Positions 23,646-34,605 of a stretch of DNA of 64,000 nucleotides are shown here, one piece after another. The translations under genes and the position numbers were made by a program. Below the pieces are notes generated by a model. The model had not been told where the DNA came from, did no database searches, and saw nothing but the letters and a program-made list of their open reading frames with translations. Origin of the DNA: Sindora glabra (lineage: Eukaryota; Streptophyta; Magnoliopsida; Fabales; Fabaceae); NCBI GenBank assembly GCA_020226215.1, contig CM035227.1, positions 20,029,866 to 20,093,865 of the forward strand. The letters run 5' to 3'. Within the stretch, counting starts at the first letter, position 1, and every line of letters starts with the position of its first letter.

Positions 23646-26039
23646 ATGTAAAAGTATTTTAAAAGAAAATAAAATTTAAAGCCATATCATCAAGTGAGAG
23701 AATAATTAATTTAAAGCTTTTAATATTATAATAAAAGAAAATTTGCCCTTCTTGAAGATAAACTAAAAAAATTAGGCAAGAAACAATGAAACTTTCAAAA
23801 GCTTGGTTGAAATTTTGTAAACACCATTGACCCTATAATATTCTAATTTACGGCTTCAATTTATAACAACCAAAATAATGTGGTAATAATAGAGGACAAA
23901 AGGCATTATGGTCCCTTTACACAAGTATGAAATCAATTTTTTTTATTTCTATATGTTACCGTTTTTGGATTAGTTGCTGTAAAATAAATTCTTTATATAA
24001 TTTTTTATATAATTTTTGTGATGGGTTTGGTGTGAAGTGACCTGTGATATTCGATTATGGGTTTTATTTTTAATCTTTATTTCAACAGTGGTTGTTGAAT
24101 ATATTACTTAACTTGTAAACACTAGTTATTTTTTATAAACATTCTTCTTTCCCTTTATTCTATTCTTAATGCTTGTAAGAATTGCTTACTAAGTAAATGC
24201 ATTGATAGATGATCATAAATCCATTATTCTAGTAATGAGTAAAAATTATTAAATGAAAAAAATGAAACTACTGCTACACTAAATGAAAGATGAGAAACCA
24301 TAAAAGAAAGAAAAAACACACAGTATATGTAATATATAATAGAGATAGGCCTTTTTAAAAGTAAGTTTGTACAAAAAGGATTTTCTTTGAAACAAGAATA
24401 TTAGTAGTAATCTTAGGTAGGAAATCTACCTTTATAAGTATATATTAGTTATTAAGTTTTAGATCTAAAACCATTAATCATACCTTTACTTTATTTCCCT
24501 TTTATCCTTTAGTTCTTGCTTACTCATGGCTTCATCATGGTTTATATATCCTTTCATGCACTTATTTTGTTCATTCAAGTTTGAAAGTTCACATTAGTTT
24601 TCTAGAGGACTATATTTATCACACAACATGTAGGAGGACAAGACTAGACTTTATTCTTGATTTCATTAAATGAGGAACTCTAAAATGAGCATGACTATTT
24701 AGAATTTAGATAGACTAATAAACAACCAAAGTTAATAACTTTAACATTTGTTGTTGTATATGCAACAATGAAGAAAGGTTACACTAAAGCAAGTGCCATA
24801 ACTCTATCATATTTTTTTATCTAAAAGAAAACACTAATTAAACATCACGAGAAAACCAAAATAAAATAACTCTTTCTTACAATTTTCTAATGATAATAAT
24901 CTCTCATTGCAAATTTATATGTTTTACTTTTTTTCTACTTACTGATAAATACACTTCTGGCAAGCCTTGCTCATTTATTTTTCTTCAGAAAACTATGAAG
25001 TACAAATGCTTTAGAAAATAAGTTGCTTTTATGTCTAAGACATGCCAAACTCATTAATGCTTGGATATTCTTGTTGGATATTACAAGACACTCAAACATA
25101 TAAATGAAGAACATTTAATAATTAAAAGTACTTTAAATTAATACTTGACACTTGTAAAGTGCCTTCTAAAAGTGTTTTAACAAATACTAAACATACATAG
25201 ACATACTAATAACTTTGTATTAATGAGAATTTTAAATATATGCTAATGTTATTGTCGTATCCTTATATTTCTAGATTTCATCATATCTCATGTTTATGCT
25301 TGGGTATAGGATGAAGCTAAACAAGTAATTAATTATACTTCTACTAACCTCTTGAATAAACTTTTCCTCCTCTTTCGAAGGTCTTTTCATCTAACCTTAG
25401 GGCAATTAAGTTATAAGCTTCTTAACCTTTAACCTATTAAAACCCCTCATATGGCAACCATAATCTAGTTCTAGGTCCGTTTCTAAACTTTCCTTCGCCT
25501 TGAATTGATAATCTCCTATCAACCTCCCTAACTAAATGAGTATGCTTCTAAACTACTTTCTTTACCTTCTTTTCTGCTTATTGCTTGATCATATCAATCA
25601 ACTAAGCAAAATTATGGACAAAATACTTAGTACTTACTACACTCCCTTTAAGCAAAATCAAAGCATATAAAAAATATTGATATATTATAATAAGTTAAAA
25701 AATATAGAAGAATTTTAGCTATCTTGTATGTTTAGAGAGAAGAATTATGTTATGTTTAAAATATGCTTGCTAGTTACTAACTTTTACCTTTAAATTATTA
25801 ATCTGTAACATGGAATGTTATGTCATATTAATCCTCCATCATTTAGGCTATCTTGTTGAAGATAATTATGTTGGAAAGGAAAAATACGTGTGAAATTTTG
25901 TAAATGTTGACAAAGTATCCATGCTTTGGAGAACTAATCAAGGAGCATAATAACTTGAAATGGGCAAAAATTTACTATCTAGTCCATGTTATAACAATAA
26001 AGGGTAGGTAGAAGAAAATCAATAAAGACTATGACATAC

Positions 26040-28400
26040 ACCAATTATTTGTTGACATTAAAGGTTCTGAAGAAATACATCTATATTTCACCCACCCTAG
26101 TTAGTAAGGTCCTCGACGATTCTCTCCATATAAACATGAAAGCATGGAATAGCTAGCCTCTACAATTGAAAACATGGAATAGTTGGATCTTGAACTAAAA
26201 AATATGGAACAACTATAGCCTGAAGATTCCAGCCAACAAGAAGAAAAGGATGACTATGATAACTGTAAGGATAGTTTTTTTAAACTAAGTAGGCATAAGA
26301 TTAAATAAGAAGATGTATTTTTATATTACAATGATCTTTATGAAAAGAGCAATTCATATAATAAAAAAATAAAAGAAAAGATAGAAGAAGACCTTAGTAA
26401 TGGACACAAAATGAAAGGGTAGAGTTAATTGTTATTAGACATATGGAAGATAATTAGATTTCAATTGCTGATGTAGAAATTTGCATCCTATGAGACTAAT
26501 GAAGAGTATTTAAGGAGAGATGACTAGAAAGATGAAAAAGATGACCTTTTTTTCACAATTTAATGAAGAAACAAAATTTGATAAAGTTTCATTTAAGCTT
26601 GACATGGAATTCTCATCACTTAAGTTTTTCAAAAAAGTAGTGAAAAATTTTAACATTCATCAAGATATACTAGTGAAATAACATTTAAATGACATGAGAA
26701 GAATAAAAGCTAAATGCAAAAAGGAAGTTTTCCCTTAAGAGATTTACTACTCCTATAAAATAAAAATCAATACCTTTCAAATAAAAAAAGTATAATTTTA
26801 ACCACACTTATAGTAGGCAATTCAAAAATTAGAAAGCAAATAAAGCATAGGTGGCTAATTAACTAGTTCCAAAAATTAGAGCATCCATAACTAACTGGCC
26901 TACAAGCTTATGATTACATAATGGACCATTATAAAGTGTTAATATTGAATGTCATTATTTTTAGGGCCTTCAAAGTTGAACACAAAATAGTTGAAGGTTC
27001 AAAGAAAGAATAATATGTAAATATGTGGAATTATTGTCAAGAGTTGTTAAAGAGTAATCCAAGTCCAAAATATTGTCATGGGGTGACAAGCCATCCATAG
27101 AAAAACCTCTTACATTTGATTAATTTTATGTATGTCTTAATACATGTAAAAATGGATTCTTTGTTAGTTGTAAACCTTTGATAGGTTTAGAATGGGTGCT
27201 TTTTGAAAGGATATTATGGTGGAATGCTCCTGCTCATTATAGCGCAAGATGGCAATAATGGTTTTTATGTAGTAGTATATGCCATTCTTATCTTAGAAAG
27301 TGAAAGACTCATAGGCTTCATTTCTTATTTTGTTACTACAGGATCTTAGTGATTCTTATACACTTGGCCTTTAGTTCATATTAGATTAATATGAGGTAAT
27401 CTTGAAAAGCTTTGACATATTTATTCTTTTATTATGCTTTTACATTATGCTAATTAGTTATTATTTCACTACATACAGGGTTTATTGCCTGCAATGAGTC
27501 AGATTATGTTTGGAGTGTCTCATAGATATTGTCCTAGGCATTTATAGGAAAATACAACAAAACAATGGAAAGGAAAAAGAACTAAGTGACTTATTTTGGA
27601 AAACATAAAAAATGCATAACAAAATAGCAATTTGAGAGGATATGAAAAAAAGATATAAAAATGATAAATAAAGGTGCATGGAATTAGGTGAACAAAATAT
27701 CAAAAGCAAGTTGGTCCAAGTCTTACTTCAGCATAAGAATAAGAAATCAATTAGTGATAAACAATGCTTTTGAGCAATTTAATGGTGCAATAATAAAGTA
27801 TAAAAGCAAGTCCATCATTATTATGGCTGAAGAGATTAAGTTGTAATTGATAAAAAAAATGATTACTTATAAAGCAATCATAAAAAGGTATAAAAGGTTA
27901 TTATGTCCTACAATGCAAATAAAACTAGAGAAGGTAAGGAATAATTTTATTCGTTGGACTCTAATATAGGTGGGAAACCTTAATGGATGCAAATTTGAAA
28001 TAGAGTGCAAAACCAACAAGGTTAGTGTTGATTTAAAAATATGACATGCATATATAAGTTATGGGACTTGCATCGAAGACCTTGTTAACATGTAGTAGTA
28101 ATACTATGCTACAATAGTTGAAAACTAGAAAAATTTGTCCACCCTTAACTCACTAGAATAGTTTATGAGAGCATGCATAAAATGTACATTAATCTAATAA
28201 CTGGTAAGTACTATTAGGCCAAAACAAATAAAGAACCACTTTTGCCTCTAAGTATTAAGAAGCTAGCCAAACGTCTTAAGGTGAAACAAAAGAAAGCTCC
28301 AAATGAAGCTTAAGATCCCTTCAAGCTTAAAAGGTCTTATAGTGAAAAGGAACATAACTTAAGACGTTGCAAAGGTGCGCCAAGTCAATTGGTAAAGATA
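26040..28400 (+). pseudogene. MuDR-type (MULE) transposase, decayed
   Basis: Conserved MULE transposase blocks appear in order across three forward frames. A MuDR N-terminal domain lies at about 26555-26800 (FKLDMEFSSLKFFKKVVKNF, then KINTFQIKK). A YVNMWNYCQELLKSNPSPKY block follows near 27020-27080. The first catalytic segment is near 27120-27340 (NGFFVSCKPLIGL, then a frameshift at the expected Asp-Gly-Cys-Phe, then LKGYYGGMLLLIIAQDGNNG). The C-x2-H part is near 27480-27550 (SQIMFGVSHRYCPRH), a SWIM-like zinc region near 28040-28090 and a basic tail near 28210-28300 (NKEPLLPLSIKKLAKRLKVK). Numerous stops and frameshifts are spread throughout, so no active enzyme is made. In the living family this DDE-type enzyme cuts and joins DNA at the terminal inverted repeats. 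Confidence 0.88.
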
Positions 28401-29531
28401 GTAAAGCATACAAATGCTACTCAAACTACTTAAACCAATCTAATAAGTCTAGAGTCTTCATAGTAGTTGAAGCAATAAGCAATACTAGTATAGTTATATT
28501 CAAGTATTATTATGTCATTACCATTGCATTAATTTAGTTTTCTTAACTATTAACTAATTTATAATGTTGTAGGAATAACAAATAAGTATGATGCATGGAG
28601 TTAGCATTACCCTTACCAGAAATGCAAGTGTTCTTGATCTTTTTAAAATTCTAGTGCTCTAACAACTTTGGCCAGCACCAATAGCACATTTGTTTGGAAG
28701 GGTTTAGCCTGCAACATTTTCTTGGAAGGGCTAACAATGTGTGATAAAGGAAATCTTACAAGCAAGAAGCTATGGCTTAAGAAAAGGTTTAACGAAATCC
28801 TCAACTTAAGTTAAGAACTAATCAATGGGAAGAATAATAAGAATGAGTAGTTGATGTAGTCTTTACGTGTAATTGTAGTAGTTCTAAACTTAGTATTATT
28901 ATGCTAGTGTTTTTTTTATGCATATAGCAAAAACACATAAACCATCTTATACTAGTGTTTTTTTTATCTAGATAGAAAAAACACAAGCCATTGTCATTTT
29001 GGATAATTTAGTGCTATGTGAACTAATGACTTGTACACAAAACTTATTGTTATAACTTAATGAAAAGTAATGGAAGTTGAATCTAGTTTTATATTTATTG
29101 TTTTAATGTCTTAAGGGAAAAATTGATATATGCCTTTGCTATACACTTTACTATAAAGGTATACACTCATGATTTTTTATTCTCAATTATATATTCTCAG
29201 GGAATAAGGTAAACAACAATTTTAACTTGTTGTGGCAAACTTAATTTTGTGAATGGGACATCTAAAGGAATGGATAGGTATATAAAATGAAAGGCTGGTG
29301 CAACCTATTTAGTTTTAAAGTAATCACCTTAAAATTTTAGAAATGTATAAATACATAAAATGAGCAACAGATTAAATTTCATTGAACTAAAGTAACCAAT
29401 ACATTACAAAAAGTTTGACATTCCTAAATATTTTTTTTCATAACACTGGAGTTTTGTTTCTAATACATAACTTTTGAATTATCACACCTTATGACATCTA
29501 CCTCAAGAAACCAATTTCATTCTGAACCTTG

Positions 29532-30215
29532 TTACTTCAGACAAATTATAGCAAGCAAGACAATATTTAGAACTAATGGAATTACGCATACAATTTTCAT
29601 TCCTTTCAATTTAGCTTGGTATTTTACAACCTTCTTTTTCAACTTTAAGATCGCTTTATCTTTATTAACCTTCATATGGTCATGCTTCAATTGCCCAATT
29701 ACCTCATGTGTTTCACTTTTCTTAGTAATACCATTATCATTGTCAACAACAAACAACTCATCTATCCATTGAAAGTAACCATAGCTTATATTAGAATTCT
29801 ATAACAAAATAAAAAAAAAGTTTATTTCATTCATTAAAATTTTAAAAAAAATTAAAAGTTATAATTTAAGTACAAAAAAATTTAGAAACATATTCAGTTT
29901 ACACGAAACCAAACAAAACATATTTAATAAAATCAAAAAGTTTGAGTTTACAAACAAAAAATTTAAAAATTTTATAATCTAAAAGAAAGTAAACATAAAG
30001 TATAGAAATGCAAATTGAATCCTTCAAGTAATCAATATAAATAGGGCAAACTAAAACAAAACTAGAAATTTTATAAATAAATCACCTTATAATAGGCATC
30101 TGAAAAACTTTTTGTTTGGATTTTTTTCTGTGTTTGACATCAATTTTAGGGCTTTCTATGGACAATTGTAGAACACCACCACCCGATCAATTGCTTTGTT
30201 GCAATCACATGCATT
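29532..30215 (-). pseudogene. GRF-type zinc-finger protein gene inside the MULE, decayed
   Basis: Two exons can be seen on the minus strand. The distal one (about 30080-30215) holds the first half of a GRF zinc finger: CP*KALKLMSNTEKNPN followed by KKFFRC, matching the plant pattern CG...TSxTxxNPGRxFxxC in spacing. It is followed by a donor-like GTGATT. The second exon (29532-29798, after a TTATAG acceptor) continues with GYFQWIDE, the usual end of the finger, then an acidic linker. After it come a Lys-rich coiled-coil segment (KDKAILKLKKKVVKYQAKLK) and a C-terminal hydrophobic span (VCVIPLVLNIVLLAIICL). That order, finger then coiled coil then membrane tail, is common in plant GRF proteins. 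Damage: the first and last metal-binding Cys positions read Tyr, one stop lies in the finger, and the exon-1 end is out of frame. Its role in the element is unknown. Confidence 0.72.
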
Positions 30216-30384
30216 GTCCTATTTTATGCCGAGCCTTGACTTCATTAAGCTTGAATCAATTCTTTATCTAAAATAGGTATAAGATTGACAATCCAGAAAA
30301 TGAGTTTGGCACTCATGCTTTCTTCAATTGGGGATGGGGGATTTTATGATTTGTGCATTAGGGACTAGAGATTTACATAAAAGG

Positions 30385-30591
30385 CTTCTTTTGTAATATT
30401 TTGCTAATTGGGACTATTGAATCCACATTGATATATTCAAACACCATGTAGGATGACTTAACAAAGGGATTGATGATGGTATTAATTTGGAGTAATATGT
30501 TAAATTTGATACTAATTTGATGTAATGAATTTTTTTAGTATTAATTTGATGTGTTCAAGATTTTACAGGTATTAAATTGGTAGTTTCCTCT
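30385..30591 (-). repeat. Right terminal inverted repeat of the MULE
   Basis: Complementary to 23434-23645, ending at GGTAGTTTCCTCT. It lies immediately upstream (in the transposon's second-gene direction) of the decayed GRF zinc-finger gene, where the repeat would serve as its promoter. Confidence 0.88.
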
Positions 30592-30783
30592 GCTTTCTTA
30601 AAATTCATTTTCCATGTAATCAAATGAACCCTTAGGAAACCTGTAAGATTAAAGTATCAAACAAAATTTTATGAGAATAACATGAAGGGAAAGATTTACA
30701 GCTCAAATGGAGTTAAATCTACGCAGATTGAATGCAAATACTAAGGGCCACGACTTATTTCATACAAGCTAAATACCTTAGCT

Positions 30784-33096
30784 CTATGACGATATTGGTT
30801 GCGAGTTGAGACCAGATACAACAATAGGGCTGTGGACCATGTGTTTCGGGTCCACCCAAGTGAGATGCCCAAAAGCTACTTTCTCCTTCATCGTTCTTGG
30901 ACCTTCTATTCTCAGCTTAAAGCTCTGCTTTTCGTTCTTTTCCTTGAACAACAACTTGTCCGGAATCACGCTAACCTCAAACCCTTTAATGGGCGTAATG
31001 AATGACTTATACAATGAATCTCCCTCCCCAACATTCGTCACTGTCCTGTGAAATTCTTTTACCACCGTCCTCGACTTCGGAGAATAGAAAGACTCGTTCG
31101 CATTGAAGAATGCAATAAAAGACGGGTAGTTAAGGTCCAAGGACTTGTTTGAACAATTGTTTTTGAGGGATCTTGTTATGATTGAGATATTTTTTTGAGA
31201 GAAATTCAATGCACAAAGAAGATTTACATAATCTTCGATTTCTACGTCGTAGACGAGTCCCGGATCAAGCGCTTTGTTGGGGTTGACATGACCGGATCCA
31301 ATGGCTAGAGGAGATGCGACTTTGTAATCATCCCCAATATCTTTAATGAACTCCATAGTGTTGTCGACCTGATCCGACGTTGTTAGCAGGGCTGATCGAA
31401 TGGCTCCTGGGCTCCAATCAGGATGCGCTTCCTTCAGAAGTGCTGCCACCCCTGCAACATGCGGGCATGACATGGATGTCCCACTCAATAAATTGAAGCT
31501 GCTGAAGAGATTCTGTGTCCCCAACTCCGTTGCCGGAACTTTCTGAGGCCATGCAGCTAATACTAACGTCCCGGGAGCCAAAACATCAGGCTTTAACACA
31601 AATGGACAACTCGGTGACGGCCCTCTAGAGCTGTAAATATCCGCACTCGGAGCGGGTCTGCTACCCAAAATTGTCATTTTGAAAGCCATCCTTGCTTTCG
31701 GTGCAGAAATTTTCTTGACGTAATCTTTCACAACTTTTCCGTCCTTCGAATTCAAGAAGACGGAAGGGAACTTTGTCTGCAAGAAAAATCTTACCTCAAT
31801 ACTGTTTGATATAAACACACCAGCTATAACTTTTGCTATGCCGAGGTTATCCACTTGGTCGCTGAGGGCATTGTCCTTGCCTTCGCACACTACAATCTTG
31901 TTCCTTACTTTGATGAGATCCTTCGTATTGTCACACCGGCCCATGTAAACAATTGGAATATTCCGACTGGCAGAGAAGTTTCCTGGATATAGAGACAAGC
32001 CTGTGATTGAAACTCCATTACCAAGCTTTAATGTACCCCGAAACTCGCGGTCCATCGTACCGGCAGCCACAGTTATAACCCACGGCGTTCCGTTGTGCAA
32101 AGTTGCAAGATGGGGACCGTTGTTGCCTGCTGACGTGGCCACGAAAATGCCTTTCTCAACGGCTGCAAATGTGGCTATAGCTATGGGGTCTTCGAACAAA
32201 GCTGCCCCATCTATTCCCAACGACAATGAAATAATATCAACTCCATCGGAGATGGCACTGTCTATAGCAGCTATTATGTCGGTAGCGTAGCTTCCTTGTT
32301 CCCAAAGGGCCTTGTACATAGCCACCCTCGCCTTTGGTGCTACGCCGGAAGCTTTTCCGGCAGCATAGCCAAAATAAGATGCGCCGTCGACATAACTTCC
32401 AGTTGCGGTGGTTGAAGTATGAGTCCCGTGACCATCTGTGTCACGGGTTGAGTTCATGATAATGGTGATGTTAGGAATCTTGGTCACTAGTCCTTTGTTA
32501 AAGAACTTAGCCCCGATGAGTTTCTTGTTGCATAAGGATGAATTGAATTGAGTCCCGCTTTCACATTTCCCTTTCCATCGCGAAGGGATTTCAGACATAC
32601 CATCATCTTTGAAACTTTCACTTTCTGGCCAAATCCCGCTGTCCACTAAACCAACGATGATATCTTTGCCATAGGCTGCGGCAGGCCATGCGCCGAAGTC
32701 GGGATTAAGGCCAAGGAAATGGGGCGAATGCGTAGTGTCAGGTTTCACTGGCAAATCCCGGATTGCAGAAACATAGCCAGGGGTGGATTTCAGGGCTTGG
32801 AGCTCATTAGGGGATAAAGTTGCACTGAAACCATTTATGACATGATTATAGCTATAGATAAGCTTAGAAGGTAAAGAGCCTAAAGTTGGGTTAACTTGAA
32901 GATTGTGAAGTACAGAGGTGAGGGTGGCCATGTACCAGCTGTGTTGGCTGGAGAAAGCTTTGGGCATGGCTGATAAGTCCATGAGGATTATATAATTGTC
33001 AGACGGGGCTAACGTTGGAACTGCTAGGTGAGGGATTGTGATGAAGAAGAACCAAGAAATGAGAGGCATAAGCGTCGCTGTAGCCATGGGAAACAT
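30784..33096 (-). CDS. Subtilisin-like serine protease, SBT1 group (SBT1.9-like), intact
   Basis: A single open frame of 770 residues, normal length for plant subtilases, which are often intronless in this group. Signal peptide at about 1-30. Inhibitor I9 propeptide at about 34-118 (NYIILMDLSAMPKAF...). The mature enzyme probably starts at TTHSPHFLGL (121). Catalytic Asp152 (VDSGIWPES), His223 (DGHGTHT), oxyanion-hole Asn325 (TSAGNNGP) and Ser541 (GTSMSCPHVAG) are all present. A PA insertion lies at about 345-480 and a C-terminal fibronectin-III-like domain at about 655-765. Known of the family: secreted, self-processing proteases of the cell wall that cut peptide precursors and wall proteins. 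Substrate unknown here. The N-terminal HMD/LMD-SAMPKAFSSQHSWY stretch resembles SBT1.9 and tomato SBT3 types. The core promoter has a weak TATA (TATGTATT). The coding sequence looks fully functional. Confidence 0.95.
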   Translation of the reverse strand: MFPMATATLMPLISWFFFITIPHLAVPTLAPSDNYIILMDLSAMPKAFSSQHSWYMATLTSVLHNLQVNPTLGSLPSKLIYSYNHVINGFSATLSPNELQALKSTPGYVSAIRDLPVKPDTTHSPHFLGLNPDFGAWPAAAYGKDIIVGLVDSGIWPESESFKDDGMSEIPSRWKGKCESGTQFNSSLCNKKLIGAKFFNKGLVTKIPNITIIMNSTRDTDGHGTHTSTTATGSYVDGASYFGYAAGKASGVAPKARVAMYKALWEQGSYATDIIAAIDSAISDGVDIISLSLGIDGAALFEDPIAIATFAAVEKGIFVATSAGNNGPHLATLHNGTPWVITVAAGTMDREFRGTLKLGNGVSITGLSLYPGNFSASRNIPIVYMGRCDNTKDLIKVRNKIVVCEGKDNALSDQVDNLGIAKVIAGVFISNSIEVRFFLQTKFPSVFLNSKDGKVVKDYVKKISAPKARMAFKMTILGSRPAPSADIYSSRGPSPSCPFVLKPDVLAPGTLVLAAWPQKVPATELGTQNLFSSFNLLSGTSMSCPHVAGVAALLKEAHPDWSPGAIRSALLTTSDQVDNTMEFIKDIGDDYKVASPLAIGSGHVNPNKALDPGLVYDVEIEDYVNLLCALNFSQKNISIITRSLKNNCSNKSLDLNYPSFIAFFNANESFYSPKSRTVVKEFHRTVTNVGEGDSLYKSFITPIKGFEVSVIPDKLLFKEKNEKQSFKLRIEGPRTMKEKVAFGHLTWVDPKHMVHSPIVVSGLNSQPISS

Positions 33097-33777
33097 TTTT
33101 TGGAAGTGAATGGTTTAAGAATACAATAATATTTGTGAAGTTGGGTACTAATACATAGAGAGTAGAAAGAGGGATCATACTACGGATCCATATGACTAAG
33201 GGGTTCCTTTCACTTTGTGGATGACTTCTGCTAACCTTTATGCTCTTTTGTTCCTTCCCTTGTGTTATATCCTTATATATAATTACTATCTTCTAGCGGT
33301 GTAGATAGATAATATTGATTGAGCTTTCGTGCGTTTATCCGTGAACCGTTGAAGAGATTATGGTTAGTAAAGACAAGATTGATCAATTCTACACCATTGG
33401 CATTGGCATTGCGCCGGAGCCCCCCACATATGCCCACAACCACACAAGGCAGTCGTAGCTGTTGATTTACTTGAGAAGAATAACAAGGTACAAAAACTGT
33501 TCCAGATTCAGATATAAAGTTAGAGCATCGATGCAAAAGCCTCAAGTTATCTCTGCAGGGAAAGAGTGGCGATCACATCAGCCCGGGCTAAATAGCATGA
33601 AAATCTTAAGTGTGAATAAAATAAAAGTAAACACGTATTATTGAAAAATCACACCCATATGTTAGGATATGCCTATATGGATAAGATATACTACCCCGGA
33701 GAGAGAGAGAGATAAATTCAAAGAATAATATTTTGTGTGAACATAATTTTTTTGTGTATGTAAGTGTGTACTTTCCT

Positions 33778-34041
33778 TTACTGACACCTATATATCCCAG
33801 CTGATTTGATTGCGGCTATTGACTCGTTGATTTGTGTGCTTAGTTTGAAGAGGGAAAGAAAAGAGGGCAAAGTGTTTGTTGGCTGGAGCATGCGGGGTTG
33901 TAAGTGGAAATGAAGATAAGGTGGGCGTAAAGGGTTGAAGCTATCACTATCTAAACGAAGATCACCGCTAGTTCCATTGCCATTGATGTTCACTGGAATT
34001 GCAAGCTTAGATGAAAGCATAGCCATGCCCGCGGATTCCAT
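33778..34041 (-). CDS. Hypothetical 87-residue protein, weak candidate
   Basis: An open frame from ATG to stop with balanced base use. It has a Pro/Leu/His-rich middle (NPLRPPYLHFHLQPRML) and no domain that I recognise. It is close to the length limit of chance, and no splice partner or conserved relative can be shown. It could be part of a small lineage-specific gene or nothing. Confidence 0.2.
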   Translation of the reverse strand: MESAGMAMLSSKLAIPVNINGNGTSGDLRLDSDSFNPLRPPYLHFHLQPRMLQPTNTLPSFLSLFKLSTQINESIAAIKSAGIYRCQ

Positions 34042-34581
34042 TCTTCAACTGAACTCAAACGAAGGGAAGGGACCTTATCTTGTGGGCACATGAGCACCAA
34101 TGAATGTCATTCTCTCGCTTTGCATCAAATTACTAGTTTTTCTCTTTATAAAGTTATGCTCTTGCAGATGATTGTGCGGCATATGTATTGTCAACATCCT
34201 TTTTTTTTTTGTTGAGGAGATGCCAATTATCATCATTATGTGAATGATCATTTTAATTAGATAGTGAATTAGGGCTTCTGGGCCTCAGGCCCTTTTCCAA
34301 ATCCAGAAGTCATGTTGATGCCGGAGAAACCGGTGTCAAAATGGGCCACTGAGTAAGAGGGCGTCTGATTTCCTCTTCAACCCACCTGCTAGAAGTCCAA
34401 AAATCATACACAGATAGCTCTGCATTTCGGCAAAAGAAGAGTGCTTTTAATTGAGGGCTTTTTTGTTATGCATTTTAGGCTCTGGAGCTGGTTTTTGTTG
34501 GCTATGGTAGGCTTCTTTTGCTGGTTCTTTAGTAGGGTTTCTTTGTTCAGGGTGCTTTTGTGTTTGTTGTATTCTTGTTTT

Positions 34582-34605
34582 GGGGGGGGGGGGGGGGGCG
34601 GGGGG
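34582..34605. repeat. G homopolymer (17 G, then C, then 6 G)
   Basis: Seventeen consecutive G are followed by C and six G, and 13 bases later a T run begins. Such a tract can form G-quadruplexes and is prone to length error in sequencing. It sits about 1.2 kb downstream of the kinase stop, far from any gene feature that would explain it. Confidence 0.85.

Larger units (their letters stand above)
23434..30591 (+). mobile_element. Mutator-like element (MULE), 7.16 kb, long terminal inverted repeats
   Basis: Both ends carry the same inverted sequence of about 210 bp, starting AGTGAAAACTACCAATTTA on the left and, as complement, AGAGGAAACTACCAATTTA on the right. Flanking bases ACTTTCT (23427-23433) and GCTTTCT (30592-30598) agree at 6 of 7, compatible with a decayed 7-9 bp target duplication. 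Between the repeats lie a decayed MuDR-type transposase on + (about 26.04-28.40 kb) and a decayed GRF zinc-finger gene on - (29.53-30.22 kb), tail to tail about 1.1 kb apart. The 2.4 kb left of the transposase (23646-26039) and the interval 28400-29530 contain no frame that I recognise; the latter has a roughly 50-bp tandem duplication at 28890-28992. The copy sits only about 190 bp downstream of the intact subtilase and cannot be autonomous. Confidence 0.88.

Noticed and set aside
28370..28400. GCGCCAAGTCAATTGGTAAAG resembling a tRNA 5' part
   Set aside because: It lies within the decayed transposase tail and lacks the rest of a tRNA; no B box follows.
29491..29772. 93-codon + frame inside the MULE
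   Set aside because: It is the complement of the GRF zinc-finger second exon, which explains the openness; the minus frame carries the recognisable coiled coil and finger end.
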